From: an uncultured Alphaproteobacteria bacterium
GTDB lineage: Bacteria; Pseudomonadota; Alphaproteobacteria; HIMB59; GCA-002718135
Assembly (NCBI GenBank): GCA_902619055.1
Contig: CACNCW010000011.1
Location: 1-24,768, forward strand
Reading direction: 5' to 3'
Length of the DNA: 24,768 bases
The notes under the pieces were generated by a model. That model did not search any database, was not told where the DNA came from, and saw only the letters and a list, made by a program, of their open reading frames with translations. This document shows positions 17,223 to 24,180 of this stretch, in pieces. The translations under genes and the position numbers were made by a program. Every line of letters begins with the position of its first letter. Positions within the stretch are counted from its first letter, which is position 1.

Positions 17223-18008
17223 ATGATTAACAAAACCTTTTATGGCCATTTAACATCAAACGAAGTTAAAAAAGCTTCTAAGCTAAAATATCTTTTAGTT
17301 TTGCCAATTGGAGCAATTGAGCAACACGGGCCACACCTTCCAATAGATACAGATGACTGGTTAGCGTTAAAAGCTTCTAAAGAAGGAGTTGAGTTAGCTG
17401 TAAAAAAATATTCTACTAAAGTTATGTATTTACCAGGAATTCACTATGGACAATCTTTTTCTCACTTGGCCTGGCCAGGTAGAATTTCATTAAGCTTTGA
17501 TACATTTGTAAGCATTATTTATGAAGTTTTAGATCAATTAATAAATGATGGCTTTAAAAAATTTGTTATTGTTAATGGAAACGGAGGAAATGAAGCTTCA
17601 ATAATAACTGCAACAAGAAAACTAACTGCAAAATGGATAAATAAAAAACAAAAAATAAAAATATATTCTATTGGTGTTGGTAATATTTACAAACCACCAT
17701 TACCAAAAAATTTCCCATTAAAAATAAATAAATTTTTTAAAAATAAATCAAACGATGGGGAAGTTCATGCCGGTGCAAGAGAAACATCATGGAATTTATC
17801 TGAAAGACCTCAATTAGTTAAAAAAAATTTAATAAAAAAACCTAAAATAAATAATGTTAACTGGATTAATAGTACTTTAGATGAAATAAGTAGTAATGGA
17901 ACAACGGGAAATCCTGAATTAGCATCTAAAGAATTAGGAGCATATTTTTGGAAAGAACAAAATAAAGGATTTGCAAAAATGCTTAACGAAATTTCTTTAC
18001 AAAAATAA
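17223..18008 (+). CDS. Creatininase-family amidohydrolase
   Basis: This 261-residue cytosolic protein has the creatininase fold signature. LPIGAIEQHGPHLPIDTD supplies the E-x-H-x8-D metal ligands (E33, H35, D44), and VHAGARETS supplies the distal H181 and E186. In most relatives the central motif reads NGHGGN and its histidine also binds metal; here it is NGNGGN (N119). Metal site 2 may therefore be altered, or this belongs to the subgroup with asparagine there. Family members hydrolyse cyclic amides such as creatinine, formamides and related substrates. It follows the binding-protein hairpin by 7 bp and precedes the racemase-family gene by 7 bp. Hydantoinase-type neighbours favour a cyclic amide substrate, but creatinine itself is only one option. 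Confidence 0.88.
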   Translation: MINKTFYGHLTSNEVKKASKLKYLLVLPIGAIEQHGPHLPIDTDDWLALKASKEGVELAVKKYSTKVMYLPGIHYGQSFSHLAWPGRISLSFDTFVSIIYEVLDQLINDGFKKFVIVNGNGGNEASIITATRKLTAKWINKKQKIKIYSIGVGNIYKPPLPKNFPLKINKFFKNKSNDGEVHAGARETSWNLSERPQLVKKNLIKKPKINNVNWINSTLDEISSNGTTGNPELASKELGAYFWKEQNKGFAKMLNEISLQK

Positions 18009-18015
18009 TTTATTT

Positions 18016-18996
18016 ATGAAAAAATTGATTGAATGTATTGATTCTCATACGTGCGGTGAGCCTACTAGATTAGTGATATCAGGATTACCAAATATAAAAG
18101 GAAAAAACATTAAACAAAAAACTGATTTTTTTTCAAAAAATTTGGATAATTTTAGAAGTACTTTAAACGGTGAACCAAGAGGTCATTACCCAATGCATTC
18201 ATCGATTTTTATTCCATTAAAATCAAAGACTATAGATTTTGGTTTAATCTTGATGAGTGGATTAGGGTATCTAGATATGTGTGGACATGCTTTAATTGGA
18301 TCTATTACTTGTTTAATTGAAACTAAAAAAATTTCTTATAATAAAAAACAATATCTGAATGTTTCAACTTGTGCAGGAATTGTAAGGGTAAAACCTAATT
18401 TCAATAAAAAAATTTTAAATTCTATAACATTTATTAATTCTAACTCTTTTGCATTAGATTATAAAATGAAAATTAATATTAGAAAGTATAGAAATATAGA
18501 AGTGTCTTTTGCTTATGGTGGTTTATGGTACATGTTAATAGATTCTAAAAAATTAAAAACTAAAATTTCAAAAAAAAATTTAAATTTTTTCATCACTTTA
18601 GGAAAAGAAATTAGACAGATTGTGAATACAAAATTAAAAAAAATCAAGAATATTGAAAAACTTCCAAATAAAATACCTCAAACTCTTTTTTATGAAAATA
18701 TAAATAAAAAATTAGGAAAAAATTTTGTTACTTCTGATGAATTAGGTTTCGATAGATCACCATGTGGAACAGGTTCATGTGCTAGGTTAGCCCTTCTTTA
18801 TAAGCAAAACCAACTAAAAGAAAATACATTTTATTTCCAAAAAAGTATAATAAACACAACTTTTAAAACAAGAATTGTTGCAGTAAATAATAAAAAAGAA
18901 ATTAGCCCCGAAATTACTGGATCTGCATATATAACAGGCTTTAATAATATATATATTGATCCTAGAGATAGAATCAAAAATGGTTTCTTCTGGTAA
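18016..18996 (+). CDS. Proline racemase / 4-hydroxyproline epimerase family protein
   Basis: This 326-residue protein is of the PrdF/4HypE superfamily. I use the ATG at 18016 because MKKLIECIDSHTCGEPTRLV is the usual start; the open frame reaches back to 17971, inside the preceding gene. Both catalytic cysteines are present: C89 in MCGHALIG and C250 in DRSPCGTGS, with D246 nearby. The Cys-Cys pair marks racemases/epimerases (proline or 4-hydroxyproline) rather than the trans-3-hydroxyproline dehydratases, which carry Thr at the second site. Epimerisation of trans-4-hydroxy-L-proline to the cis-D form would feed the D-hydroxyproline dehydrogenase type enzyme whose remnants lie at the window's left end, then the DapA-like gene. 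UreE starts 8 bp downstream. Exact substrate is uncertain. Confidence 0.9.
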   Translation: MKKLIECIDSHTCGEPTRLVISGLPNIKGKNIKQKTDFFSKNLDNFRSTLNGEPRGHYPMHSSIFIPLKSKTIDFGLILMSGLGYLDMCGHALIGSITCLIETKKISYNKKQYLNVSTCAGIVRVKPNFNKKILNSITFINSNSFALDYKMKINIRKYRNIEVSFAYGGLWYMLIDSKKLKTKISKKNLNFFITLGKEIRQIVNTKLKKIKNIEKLPNKIPQTLFYENINKKLGKNFVTSDELGFDRSPCGTGSCARLALLYKQNQLKENTFYFQKSIINTTFKTRIVAVNNKKEISPEITGSAYITGFNNIYIDPRDRIKNGFFW

Positions 18997-19004
18997 TATA
19001 ATTT

Positions 19005-19451
19005 ATGTTAAATTCTTTTAATATTATTAAAAATAACAAAAAAAATCTAAAGATAATAGATAATATTCATTTAAGTTATGAAGAGCGTTTTATTAGAAGA
19101 AAAAAAATGTCTTCAGATGAAGGAATTGTTTTTTTTGTAAATCTAAATGAAACCATAAGTTTGGAAGAAAGTAATTATTTTGAATTAGACAATGGTAATT
19201 TAATTAAAGTCCTATCTAAAGAAGAAAATTTAATTGAGATAACGGGTGATAATTTAAAGCAAATCATATGGCACATAGGTAATAGACATCTGCCATGTCA
19301 AATTGAAGAAAACAGAATTCTTATTCAAGATGATGCTGTAATTCTTGATATGGTTCTAAAATTACACGGAAATGTAAAAAAAGTTTTTGAAAAATTTAAA
19401 CCTGAAGGTGGCGCTTATGGTATGGGCAGAACACATAGCCACAAACATTAA
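19005..19451 (+). CDS. ureE: Urease accessory protein UreE (nickel metallochaperone)
   Basis: This 148-residue protein has the two UreE domains. The N-terminal peptide-binding part is followed by the metal-binding part with GNRHLPCQ (H95, equivalent to the nickel-binding histidine of known UreE). The C-terminus is PEGGAYGMGRTHSHKH. The tail holds only three histidines (THSHKH), much less than the His-rich tail of Klebsiella UreE, so storage capacity for nickel is small. UreE hands Ni2+ to UreG during urease maturation. The gene is followed by ureF after 1 bp. No ureD or ureABC gene lies next to it. Confidence 0.95.
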   Translation: MLNSFNIIKNNKKNLKIIDNIHLSYEERFIRRKKMSSDEGIVFFVNLNETISLEESNYFELDNGNLIKVLSKEENLIEITGDNLKQIIWHIGNRHLPCQIEENRILIQDDAVILDMVLKLHGNVKKVFEKFKPEGGAYGMGRTHSHKH

Positions 19452-19452
19452 A

Positions 19453-20088
19453 ATGAAAAAATTTAAAGATCCTCATCAAATATTACAAGTATGGTTTTCA
19501 TCTTCTTTTCCTATTGGTTCTTACGCATACTCTCATGGTTTAGAAGCTCTGATTGATGATAAAAAAATTAAAAATAGAGACGATGTTAAAGAATTTTTAG
19601 ATGCGCTTTTATTTTATGGGACATTAAGAAATGATTATATTTTTATAAAGTCTATTTACAAAGGTGAGGAAATTAATGAATTAATCTTAGGAAGTGCTTC
19701 TTCGAAAGAAAGGCAAATAGAAATGATAGATATGGGAAATTCTTTTCGTAAAATCATGAAAGATAGTTGGGAATTATCTCTACCCAAAAATACATCACTT
19801 ATATATTGTTTGGCAAAAGCTGGATTGCATTTTGACATTAAGTTTGATGATTTAATTAAGTTTTATCTACAATCATTCATTGCTAATTTAATAAATGTAT
19901 GTGTAAAACATATCCCAATGTCACAAAAAGATGGACAGAGTCTTAATGTTATTTTTATTAATCAAATTCAAGATTTTTTAAATCAATCAGATAAAATAAC
20001 TCTTAAAGATATAGGTTCAACTTTTTTTATTGGTGATATTTATGCCATTAAGCATGAAAATTTAGACTCAAGGATTTATTTAACGTGA
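19453..20088 (+). CDS. ureF: Urease accessory protein UreF
   Basis: This is a 211-residue, mainly helical protein. The start is ATG 19453, giving [20 protein letters not shown]; the open frame extends back to 19387 but that part overlaps ureE. The signature [17 protein letters not shown] near residues 15-31 is diagnostic for UreF. UreF binds UreD/UreH and UreG in the apo-urease activation complex and acts as a fidelity or GTPase-modulating factor. Its TGA stop overlaps the GTG start of ureG (GTGA), implying translational coupling. Its partner UreD is not encoded in the window. Confidence 0.95.
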   Translation: MKKFKDPHQILQVWFSSSFPIGSYAYSHGLEALIDDKKIKNRDDVKEFLDALLFYGTLRNDYIFIKSIYKGEEINELILGSASSKERQIEMIDMGNSFRKIMKDSWELSLPKNTSLIYCLAKAGLHFDIKFDDLIKFYLQSFIANLINVCVKHIPMSQKDGQSLNVIFINQIQDFLNQSDKITLKDIGSTFFIGDIYAIKHENLDSRIYLT

Positions 20089-20696
20089 ATAATATAAACG
20101 GACCTTTAAAAGTTGGTATAGGTGGTGGAATAGGGACTGGTAAAACTAGTTTAACAGAAGCATTATGTCGTCATTTATCTAAAAAAGTTTCTATGGCAGT
20201 TATTTCAAATGATATTTATACAACTGAAGATGCGGAATATTTAATGAAAGCACAGGTTCTACCTATAGAAAGAATTAAAGGTGTAGAAACTGGGGGATGT
20301 CCACATACTGCTATAAGAGAAGATTGCTCCATAAATTTACTTGCAGTAGATGAAATGAAAAAAAAATTTCCAGATTTAGACTTAATCCTTATTGAATCTG
20401 GTGGTGATAATTTAGCCGCAACTTTTAGTCCAGAGTTAGTTGATTTAACAATTTATATGATTGATGTAGCGCAAGGTGCTGACATACCTAGAAAAAAAGC
20501 ACCAGCAATTAGGAAGTCTGATTTACTCGTCATTAATAAAGTTGACCTTGCTCCATATGTTAACGTTGATTTAGAGCAAATGAAACAAGATGTGAATGAA
20601 GCCAGAAATGGTTTACCGTATATTTTTGGTGAAATGAAAAATAATAACGGAATTGAAAAAATTTCTGACTTCTTAACTTCTCATGGTGGATTATAA
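20085..20696 (+). CDS. ureG: Urease accessory GTPase UreG
   Basis: This 203-residue SIMIBI-class GTPase starts at GTG 20085, overlapping the ureF stop by four bases. The P loop is GGGIGTGKT (13-21), where most UreG proteins have GGPVGSGKT. The nickel-binding CPH motif (C72, H74) sits in [27 protein letters not shown] is the conserved switch region, and NKVDL is the guanine-specificity motif. UreG dimerises around nickel and drives its insertion into urease with GTP hydrolysis. All catalytic elements are present apart from the conservative P-loop changes. The stop is directly adjacent to the stop of the convergent 85-residue gene, with no spacer. Confidence 0.95.
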   Translation: MNNINGPLKVGIGGGIGTGKTSLTEALCRHLSKKVSMAVISNDIYTTEDAEYLMKAQVLPIERIKGVETGGCPHTAIREDCSINLLAVDEMKKKFPDLDLILIESGGDNLAATFSPELVDLTIYMIDVAQGADIPRKKAPAIRKSDLLVINKVDLAPYVNVDLEQMKQDVNEARNGLPYIFGEMKNNNGIEKISDFLTSHGGL

Positions 20697-20954
20697 CTAT
20701 TCAACCTTTTGCAAAGAATACACTGTATCTGTACTATTAAATTTTGAATCAAATTCTTTTGATTTTGGATCATCAAATAAAGCGTAAAATTTCTCTTCAT
20801 CAGTTACATTACACATAATCATCACGTGGCCATCTTTCACGAAAGCCATATCAAACGCATCAGTATATTTTGCAATATCATCTTTAAAAAAATTATATAA
20901 TTCCATATAATCTTCTTTGGTAAATGATCCTTTGGATACAACACATAAATTCAT
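20697..20954 (-). CDS. Small conserved-looking protein of unknown function, 85 residues
   Basis: I do not recognise the family. The predicted product is a small acidic soluble protein (NLCVVSKGSFTKEDYMELYN at the start, SLQKVE at the end). It shows alternating strand and helix patterns, such as AFDMAFVKDGHVMIMCNV followed by DEEKFYALF, compatible with a compact ferredoxin-like alpha/beta fold. No signal peptide or membrane helix is seen. Coding status is supported by a good Shine-Dalgarno AGGAG (20965-20961) six bases before the ATG. The protein also lacks the low-complexity look of antisense frames. An intrinsic-terminator-like hairpin lies immediately upstream of the ribosome binding site, which points to regulation in the leader. 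It converges with ureG with no spacer. Confidence 0.75.
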   Translation of the reverse strand: MNLCVVSKGSFTKEDYMELYNFFKDDIAKYTDAFDMAFVKDGHVMIMCNVTDEEKFYALFDDPKSKEFDSKFNSTDTVYSLQKVE

Positions 20955-20965
20955 ATTTATCTCCT

Positions 20966-21004
20966 AAAAAAAATATCCTCACCATTTTTCTTAATGGGAG
21001 GATA
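20966..21004 (-). terminator. Terminator-like hairpin in the leader of the 85-residue gene (possible attenuator)
   Basis: On the minus strand TATCCTC (21004-20998) pairs with GAGGATA (20980-20974), continued by CCAT/ATGG around an 8-nt loop with one bulged base. Eight U residues follow (20973-20966), the classical intrinsic terminator form. They run straight into the AGGAG ribosome binding site. No minus-strand gene lies upstream whose transcript would need ending, so control of the downstream gene is the likely role. Confidence 0.7.
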
Positions 21005-21035
21005 AATTTATACGTATCTCTTTTTAGCTGCTTTT

Positions 21036-21059
21036 GAACCGCAATAGAGTCAAATCGTT
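21036..21059 (+). promoter_or_regulatory. EcfG-like (general stress sigma) promoter candidate, copy 1
   Basis: GAAC (21036-21039), 16 bp, then CGTT (21056-21059) fits the alphaproteobacterial EcfG consensus GGAAC-N16/17-CGTT except for the first G, which is T. The predicted leader to the 94-residue gene would be about 120 nt. The exact identity of the spacer in both copies means a longer operator is also possible. Confidence 0.4.
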
Positions 21060-21081
21060 CTAATAATTACATAATACATAT

Positions 21082-21109
21082 TTGTTACAATTCAATTAAA
21101 TCTTATAAT
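21082..21109 (+). promoter_or_regulatory. Sigma-70-like promoter candidate, copy 1
   Basis: TTGTTA (21082-21087), a 16-bp spacer and a perfect TATAAT (21104-21109) lie in the conserved second block of the repeat, about 70 nt before the ATG at 21187. If real, the 30-bp core would sit at about -55 to -85 as an activator or repressor site. Confidence 0.5.
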
Positions 21110-21186
21110 GTTATCAAAATTAATTAGTTATTATTGATAAAAATTAATCTATTTGAATTTTTCATTACAAAACCTTTATTATACAT

Positions 21187-21471
21187 ATGAAAATTTTAAA
21201 TAATATATCTAATTTATTTAATCAAAGTTCAAAAAAGTCAGGTGAAGAAGATGTTATTCCTGAAAACCTTCGGAGCAAAGAATTAGAATGGAAATTAGCT
21301 TTACTTATTAGAAATATGGATGATGTGGAAGATATAGATCTAAAATTTGTTAGTGTTTCCAAAATTGATATGGTCACCAAAAAAGATTTATTTACATCCT
21401 ATAGATTAGATTTCAATGGAAGAGAAAAACTAAATCAATTCAAGAAAAAATACAAAAATATACTTCTGTAA
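21187..21471 (+). CDS. Small hypothetical protein, 94 residues
   Basis: No family is recognised. The product is a charged soluble protein with a Ser/Lys/Glu-rich N-terminal stretch (NQSSKKSGEEDV), a helical middle (ENLRSKELEWKLALLIRNMDDVEDIDLKFVSV) and a basic C-terminus (KKKYKNILL). No signal peptide or membrane segment is visible. It is likely real because it is preceded by one copy of the repeated promoter region and sits alone between that copy and the second copy. Only a weak ribosome binding site is seen. The shared promoter suggests co-expression with the exported protein encoded at 21707. Confidence 0.6.
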   Translation: MKILNNISNLFNQSSKKSGEEDVIPENLRSKELEWKLALLIRNMDDVEDIDLKFVSVSKIDMVTKKDLFTSYRLDFNGREKLNQFKKKYKNILL

Positions 21472-21516
21472 AAATAATTAACAAATTTTATTTGTATTTG
21501 TCAGAATTCAAATTTT

Positions 21517-21540
21517 GAACCGCAATAGAGTCAAATCGTT
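21517..21540 (+). promoter_or_regulatory. EcfG-like promoter candidate, copy 2
   Basis: It is identical to copy 1: GAAC at 21517-21520, 16 bp, CGTT at 21537-21540. Transcription from here would give a leader of roughly 160 nt to the ATG at 21707. Confidence 0.4.
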
Positions 21541-21561
21541 CTTCTATCGAAAAATACATAT

Positions 21562-21589
21562 TTGTTACATTTCAATTAAATTTAATAAT
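21562..21589 (+). promoter_or_regulatory. Sigma-70-like promoter candidate, copy 2
   Basis: TTGTTA (21562-21567) is followed after 16 bp by AATAAT (21584-21589), one base weaker than the TATAAT of copy 1. The -35 hexamer and most of the spacer are conserved between copies. Confidence 0.4.
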
Positions 21590-21706
21590 TTCTTAAAATT
21601 AATTAGTTCTTATTAAATAATTAGTCTATTTTAAAAAAATTATATTTGTGAAAACAACATTTAATGAATTTATTTCAACTAGATATAATATGAATAACAT
21701 AAACAT

Positions 21707-23740
21707 ATGAAATTTCTAATACTAATATTTATTATATTTTTTAATATCTCTGCATTTTCATACGAAAAATTAATTGATAGAAATGAATTAGTACAACATT
21801 TTTCAATTGAAGAAATTGAAAATATTAAAATTCCAAAAAATTGGTCACTTGTTAAAGACATTAAATACTATGACAAGGTAATTCAAGATTATTATAAAGA
21901 TATCACTAGTCCAAAGATTGTTCGAGAACTTCAAGCAAACAATGGTGACCAGTTATGTTTTGATCATCTTAAAAAATTTGATTCGATCATCTATAAAACT
22001 GGTGGAGAAGCTTTTAAGACGGGAACCCAACTTGATTGGGATAGTTGCATTATGTATGCAAAATTTAAACAATTTTTTGGTAATACTTTAAAATACAAAC
22101 CTGATCGAAATACAACTTTATTAAAAAATTACCTTCTTTATTACTCTTCAACAGACTCATTTAAGCTACAGCAAGGAGATAATCATTATAGCTACTGGAA
22201 AATATTATCCATGCTTGCACAAATGTATGCAATTGAAAAAGATCATTTAGGATTATCAGATAAAGAAATAAAGATTATCAATGAATGGTTTGTTTCTAGA
22301 GCAACTGTTGATTTAATGGATATTAAATTACAAGCCAAAAGAGGGAGGTGTAAGATAGCAAAAGAGTATGATGAAGAGGATGTTTTACGTACTGCTAAGA
22401 TTTATGCCTCAGGAAACGCAGAACCTATTTTTCAAGGAAAAACTAAATACCGAGGTGCAGACGATTGCGGAACTATATCTAATGCTCATACTGTAACAAG
22501 ATTACTTATTGGTCTAATAACGAATAATCAAGAATTATTTGATAAAGGTATTATTGATTTAAAATATCTAATGACCTTCATTGATAAAGATGGTGTTTAT
22601 GTACCTTATGCTTACAGAGGAGGTTTAGCTATTTCGTATTCAAGGGAATTTTTATTTTATTTTAGCGTTTTTGCCGAAATTTTTCATAGCTTAGGTATTA
22701 ACTTTTATGAAATTACTGTTCCATCTGGAATTAAAATAAAAGATGCTTTTGATTTCCATTACACAATCTGGGATGATGTGGTGCCTGAAGAAATAATTAA
22801 ATATTCCAAATTAAATTTTGGCAATAAAAAACATGATTGGACTGAACTCTTAAAACCAAAAAAGGAAAGAAAAACTGATGGTTTGGGTATTTATTTACCT
22901 GGTTGGAAAGAAGCGATGATAAGACAATCAATAAGATATGTGCAAACTTATAGAAAAGATATTTATGAAAATTTTGATGATGCGCCATATCGTCAAACAC
23001 TTGGATATAGAGAGCAAAATCCTTTTGGAGCCAATCATGCATTAAATTTACATGCAGTTATAAGAGCAAATGAAAGATATGATGGACATAATAGAAAAAT
23101 TGAAGAGGAAAAACAACTTGTTGCCCTTAATCAAAAAAGATTAAAAGATAACGCTAAAAGATTAAAAATAAAAAAACAAAAAGAACTGGAAGAGAAAATA
23201 AAACAATTTAATGAATTAATTTTACTCTCTAAATATAAAAAGGAGGATACATTCTTAATCTTTCCTTACAATGAAATAGATTTTATCGCTACGCAAAACC
23301 CAATTATTAATGAGAACAAAGAATATGAATTTAAATCGGCGAGAATAAGAGGGGAATTGCATTACGATAATCAAAATTTAAAAAATATGAATACTGATAA
23401 AGCAAATATTCTTTATCATTTTGATAATCTAGATTTTAAAACAGCTGTTTTAAAAGATGGAGAAACGGAAGCTGTAGGGTTTTTTATAGCTGATCCTCCT
23501 TTTGATCAATATCTATTGGAAACAAATAAAACTATTGTTGAAAAATGTGGAAGATTATTCAAATCAAATAAATGGTTAGTAATTTTAACAAAGACAAATA
23601 GAAATAATAAACAAGTTATCAATCAACAAAAATGTACAAGAAAATTATACTTGGAAGAAGATAAAGATACGCAAATTCTATTTTCAATAATTTCTAAATC
23701 TGCAAATGCAATTCAATATTACTTAGAAAATAATTTGTAA
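21707..23740 (+). CDS. Exported alginate-lyase-fold-like protein with C-terminal coiled coil
   Basis: This 677-residue protein starts with a signal peptide (MKFLILIFIIFFNISAFS, likely cleavage near 18). Residues about 20-350 are helical and resemble the PL5/AlgL alpha/alpha-toroid. ISNAHTVTRLLIGLI (N259, H261) matches the AlgL Asn-x-His helix, TNNQELFDK ... FIDKDGVYVPYAYRGGLAISYSRE follows, and Y311 falls where AlgL has its catalytic tyrosine. A strongly charged helix (about 460-503, Lys/Glu/Arg-rich) predicts a coiled coil, followed by a 170-residue C-terminal domain I do not recognise. Likely periplasmic or secreted; polysaccharide lyase activity is an inference by resemblance. It is preceded by repeat copy 2. 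A six-codon ORF (21690-21710) overlaps the start as ATGA and could couple translation. Confidence 0.72.
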   Translation: MKFLILIFIIFFNISAFSYEKLIDRNELVQHFSIEEIENIKIPKNWSLVKDIKYYDKVIQDYYKDITSPKIVRELQANNGDQLCFDHLKKFDSIIYKTGGEAFKTGTQLDWDSCIMYAKFKQFFGNTLKYKPDRNTTLLKNYLLYYSSTDSFKLQQGDNHYSYWKILSMLAQMYAIEKDHLGLSDKEIKIINEWFVSRATVDLMDIKLQAKRGRCKIAKEYDEEDVLRTAKIYASGNAEPIFQGKTKYRGADDCGTISNAHTVTRLLIGLITNNQELFDKGIIDLKYLMTFIDKDGVYVPYAYRGGLAISYSREFLFYFSVFAEIFHSLGINFYEITVPSGIKIKDAFDFHYTIWDDVVPEEIIKYSKLNFGNKKHDWTELLKPKKERKTDGLGIYLPGWKEAMIRQSIRYVQTYRKDIYENFDDAPYRQTLGYREQNPFGANHALNLHAVIRANERYDGHNRKIEEEKQLVALNQKRLKDNAKRLKIKKQKELEEKIKQFNELILLSKYKKEDTFLIFPYNEIDFIATQNPIINENKEYEFKSARIRGELHYDNQNLKNMNTDKANILYHFDNLDFKTAVLKDGETEAVGFFIADPPFDQYLLETNKTIVEKCGRLFKSNKWLVILTKTNRNNKQVINQQKCTRKLYLEEDKDTQILFSIISKSANAIQYYLENNL

Positions 23741-23744
23741 TATA

Positions 23745-24149
23745 TTATTCATATTTATCAGAATACAAGTAAGGTATCCCAATAACTAGAATAATATAAA
23801 AAACCATAAAGCCTGCAATTAGAGGTAATACTTCACCAGCTGGTACTGTACTGAATGGACCTAAAACAAACCCATAAATAACAAAAAGAATATTTAAACC
23901 CACTAAATAATAACCACCACTTCTTTTCATACTGTACAACATATAAATTGTGTAAGCGATTGCTAATTGAAAAACTATACTAACGATAAAATCTAAAGTG
24001 GAAAGTTGAACATTAAAATCTCCTACAGGTGGTTGCACACCTTGTCCTGAAAAATATCCATAAGTTATACGGTAAGTAGTATCAATAAAATCAAGTGAAA
24101 TTAAAATTAACATAATCCAATGTAATGGTTTAAATAATGTTTCTTTCAT
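23745..24149 (-). CDS. Four-helix integral membrane protein, unknown function
   Basis: This 134-residue protein has four predicted transmembrane helices, around residues 9-28, 50-72, 78-96 and 105-128. The polar loop after helix 1 (YFSGQGVQPPVGDFNVQ) probably lies outside, with short charged turns (MKRSGG, YSDKYE) on the other side. I do not recognise the family; small uncharacterised inner-membrane proteins of this design are common. It converges with the exported alginate-lyase-like gene with only 4 bp between stops. It lies 31 bp downstream of the ion-channel gene on the same strand, so the two may be co-transcribed. No clear Shine-Dalgarno is visible before the ATG. Confidence 0.75.
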   Translation of the reverse strand: MKETLFKPLHWIMLILISLDFIDTTYRITYGYFSGQGVQPPVGDFNVQLSTLDFIVSIVFQLAIAYTIYMLYSMKRSGGYYLVGLNILFVIYGFVLGPFSTVPAGEVLPLIAGFMVFYIILVIGIPYLYSDKYE

Positions 24150-24180
24150 ATTTTTTAATTACTATTTTATTAACGATTCT

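Larger units (their letters stand above)
21032..21154 (+). repeat. Promoter-region direct repeat, copy 1 (upstream of the 94-residue gene)
   Basis: The first 30 bp (21032-21061, TTTTGAACCGCAATAGAGTC and ten more bases) are identical to copy 2 at 21513. A second block from ATACATATTTGTTACA to TTCAATTAAAT and a third around AAAATTAATTAGTT are nearly identical. Diverged and gapped stretches separate the blocks. Copies share orientation and each lies upstream of a plus-strand gene, 481 bp apart. Confidence 0.92.
21513..21631 (+). repeat. Promoter-region direct repeat, copy 2 (upstream of the alginate-lyase-like gene)
   Basis: This copy repeats the 30-bp core exactly (21513-21542) and the ATACATATTTGTTACA to TTCAATTAAAT block with one difference. 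The stretch between the two blocks is different and shorter than in copy 1. Sequence before the core is unrelated between copies, so the left boundary is sharp. The distance from core end to the next ATG is 164 bp here against 125 bp in copy 1. Confidence 0.92.

Noticed and set aside
17971..18015. ATG at 17971 as the start of the racemase-family gene
   Set aside because: It would add 15 residues inside the creatininase-family gene. The family start with IDSHTCGEPTR follows the ATG at 18016.
19387..19452. ATG at 19387 as the ureF start
   Set aside because: The extra 22 residues overlap the conserved ureE C-terminus in another frame. ATG 19453 gives the normal UreF N-terminus.
21032..21061. 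The 30-bp repeat core as an attachment site or tRNA remnant
   Set aside because: GGTTCAAA on the minus strand recalls a T-loop, but no acceptor or anticodon arm can be drawn and no integrase is present. Both copies lie at gene starts, so a promoter role fits better.
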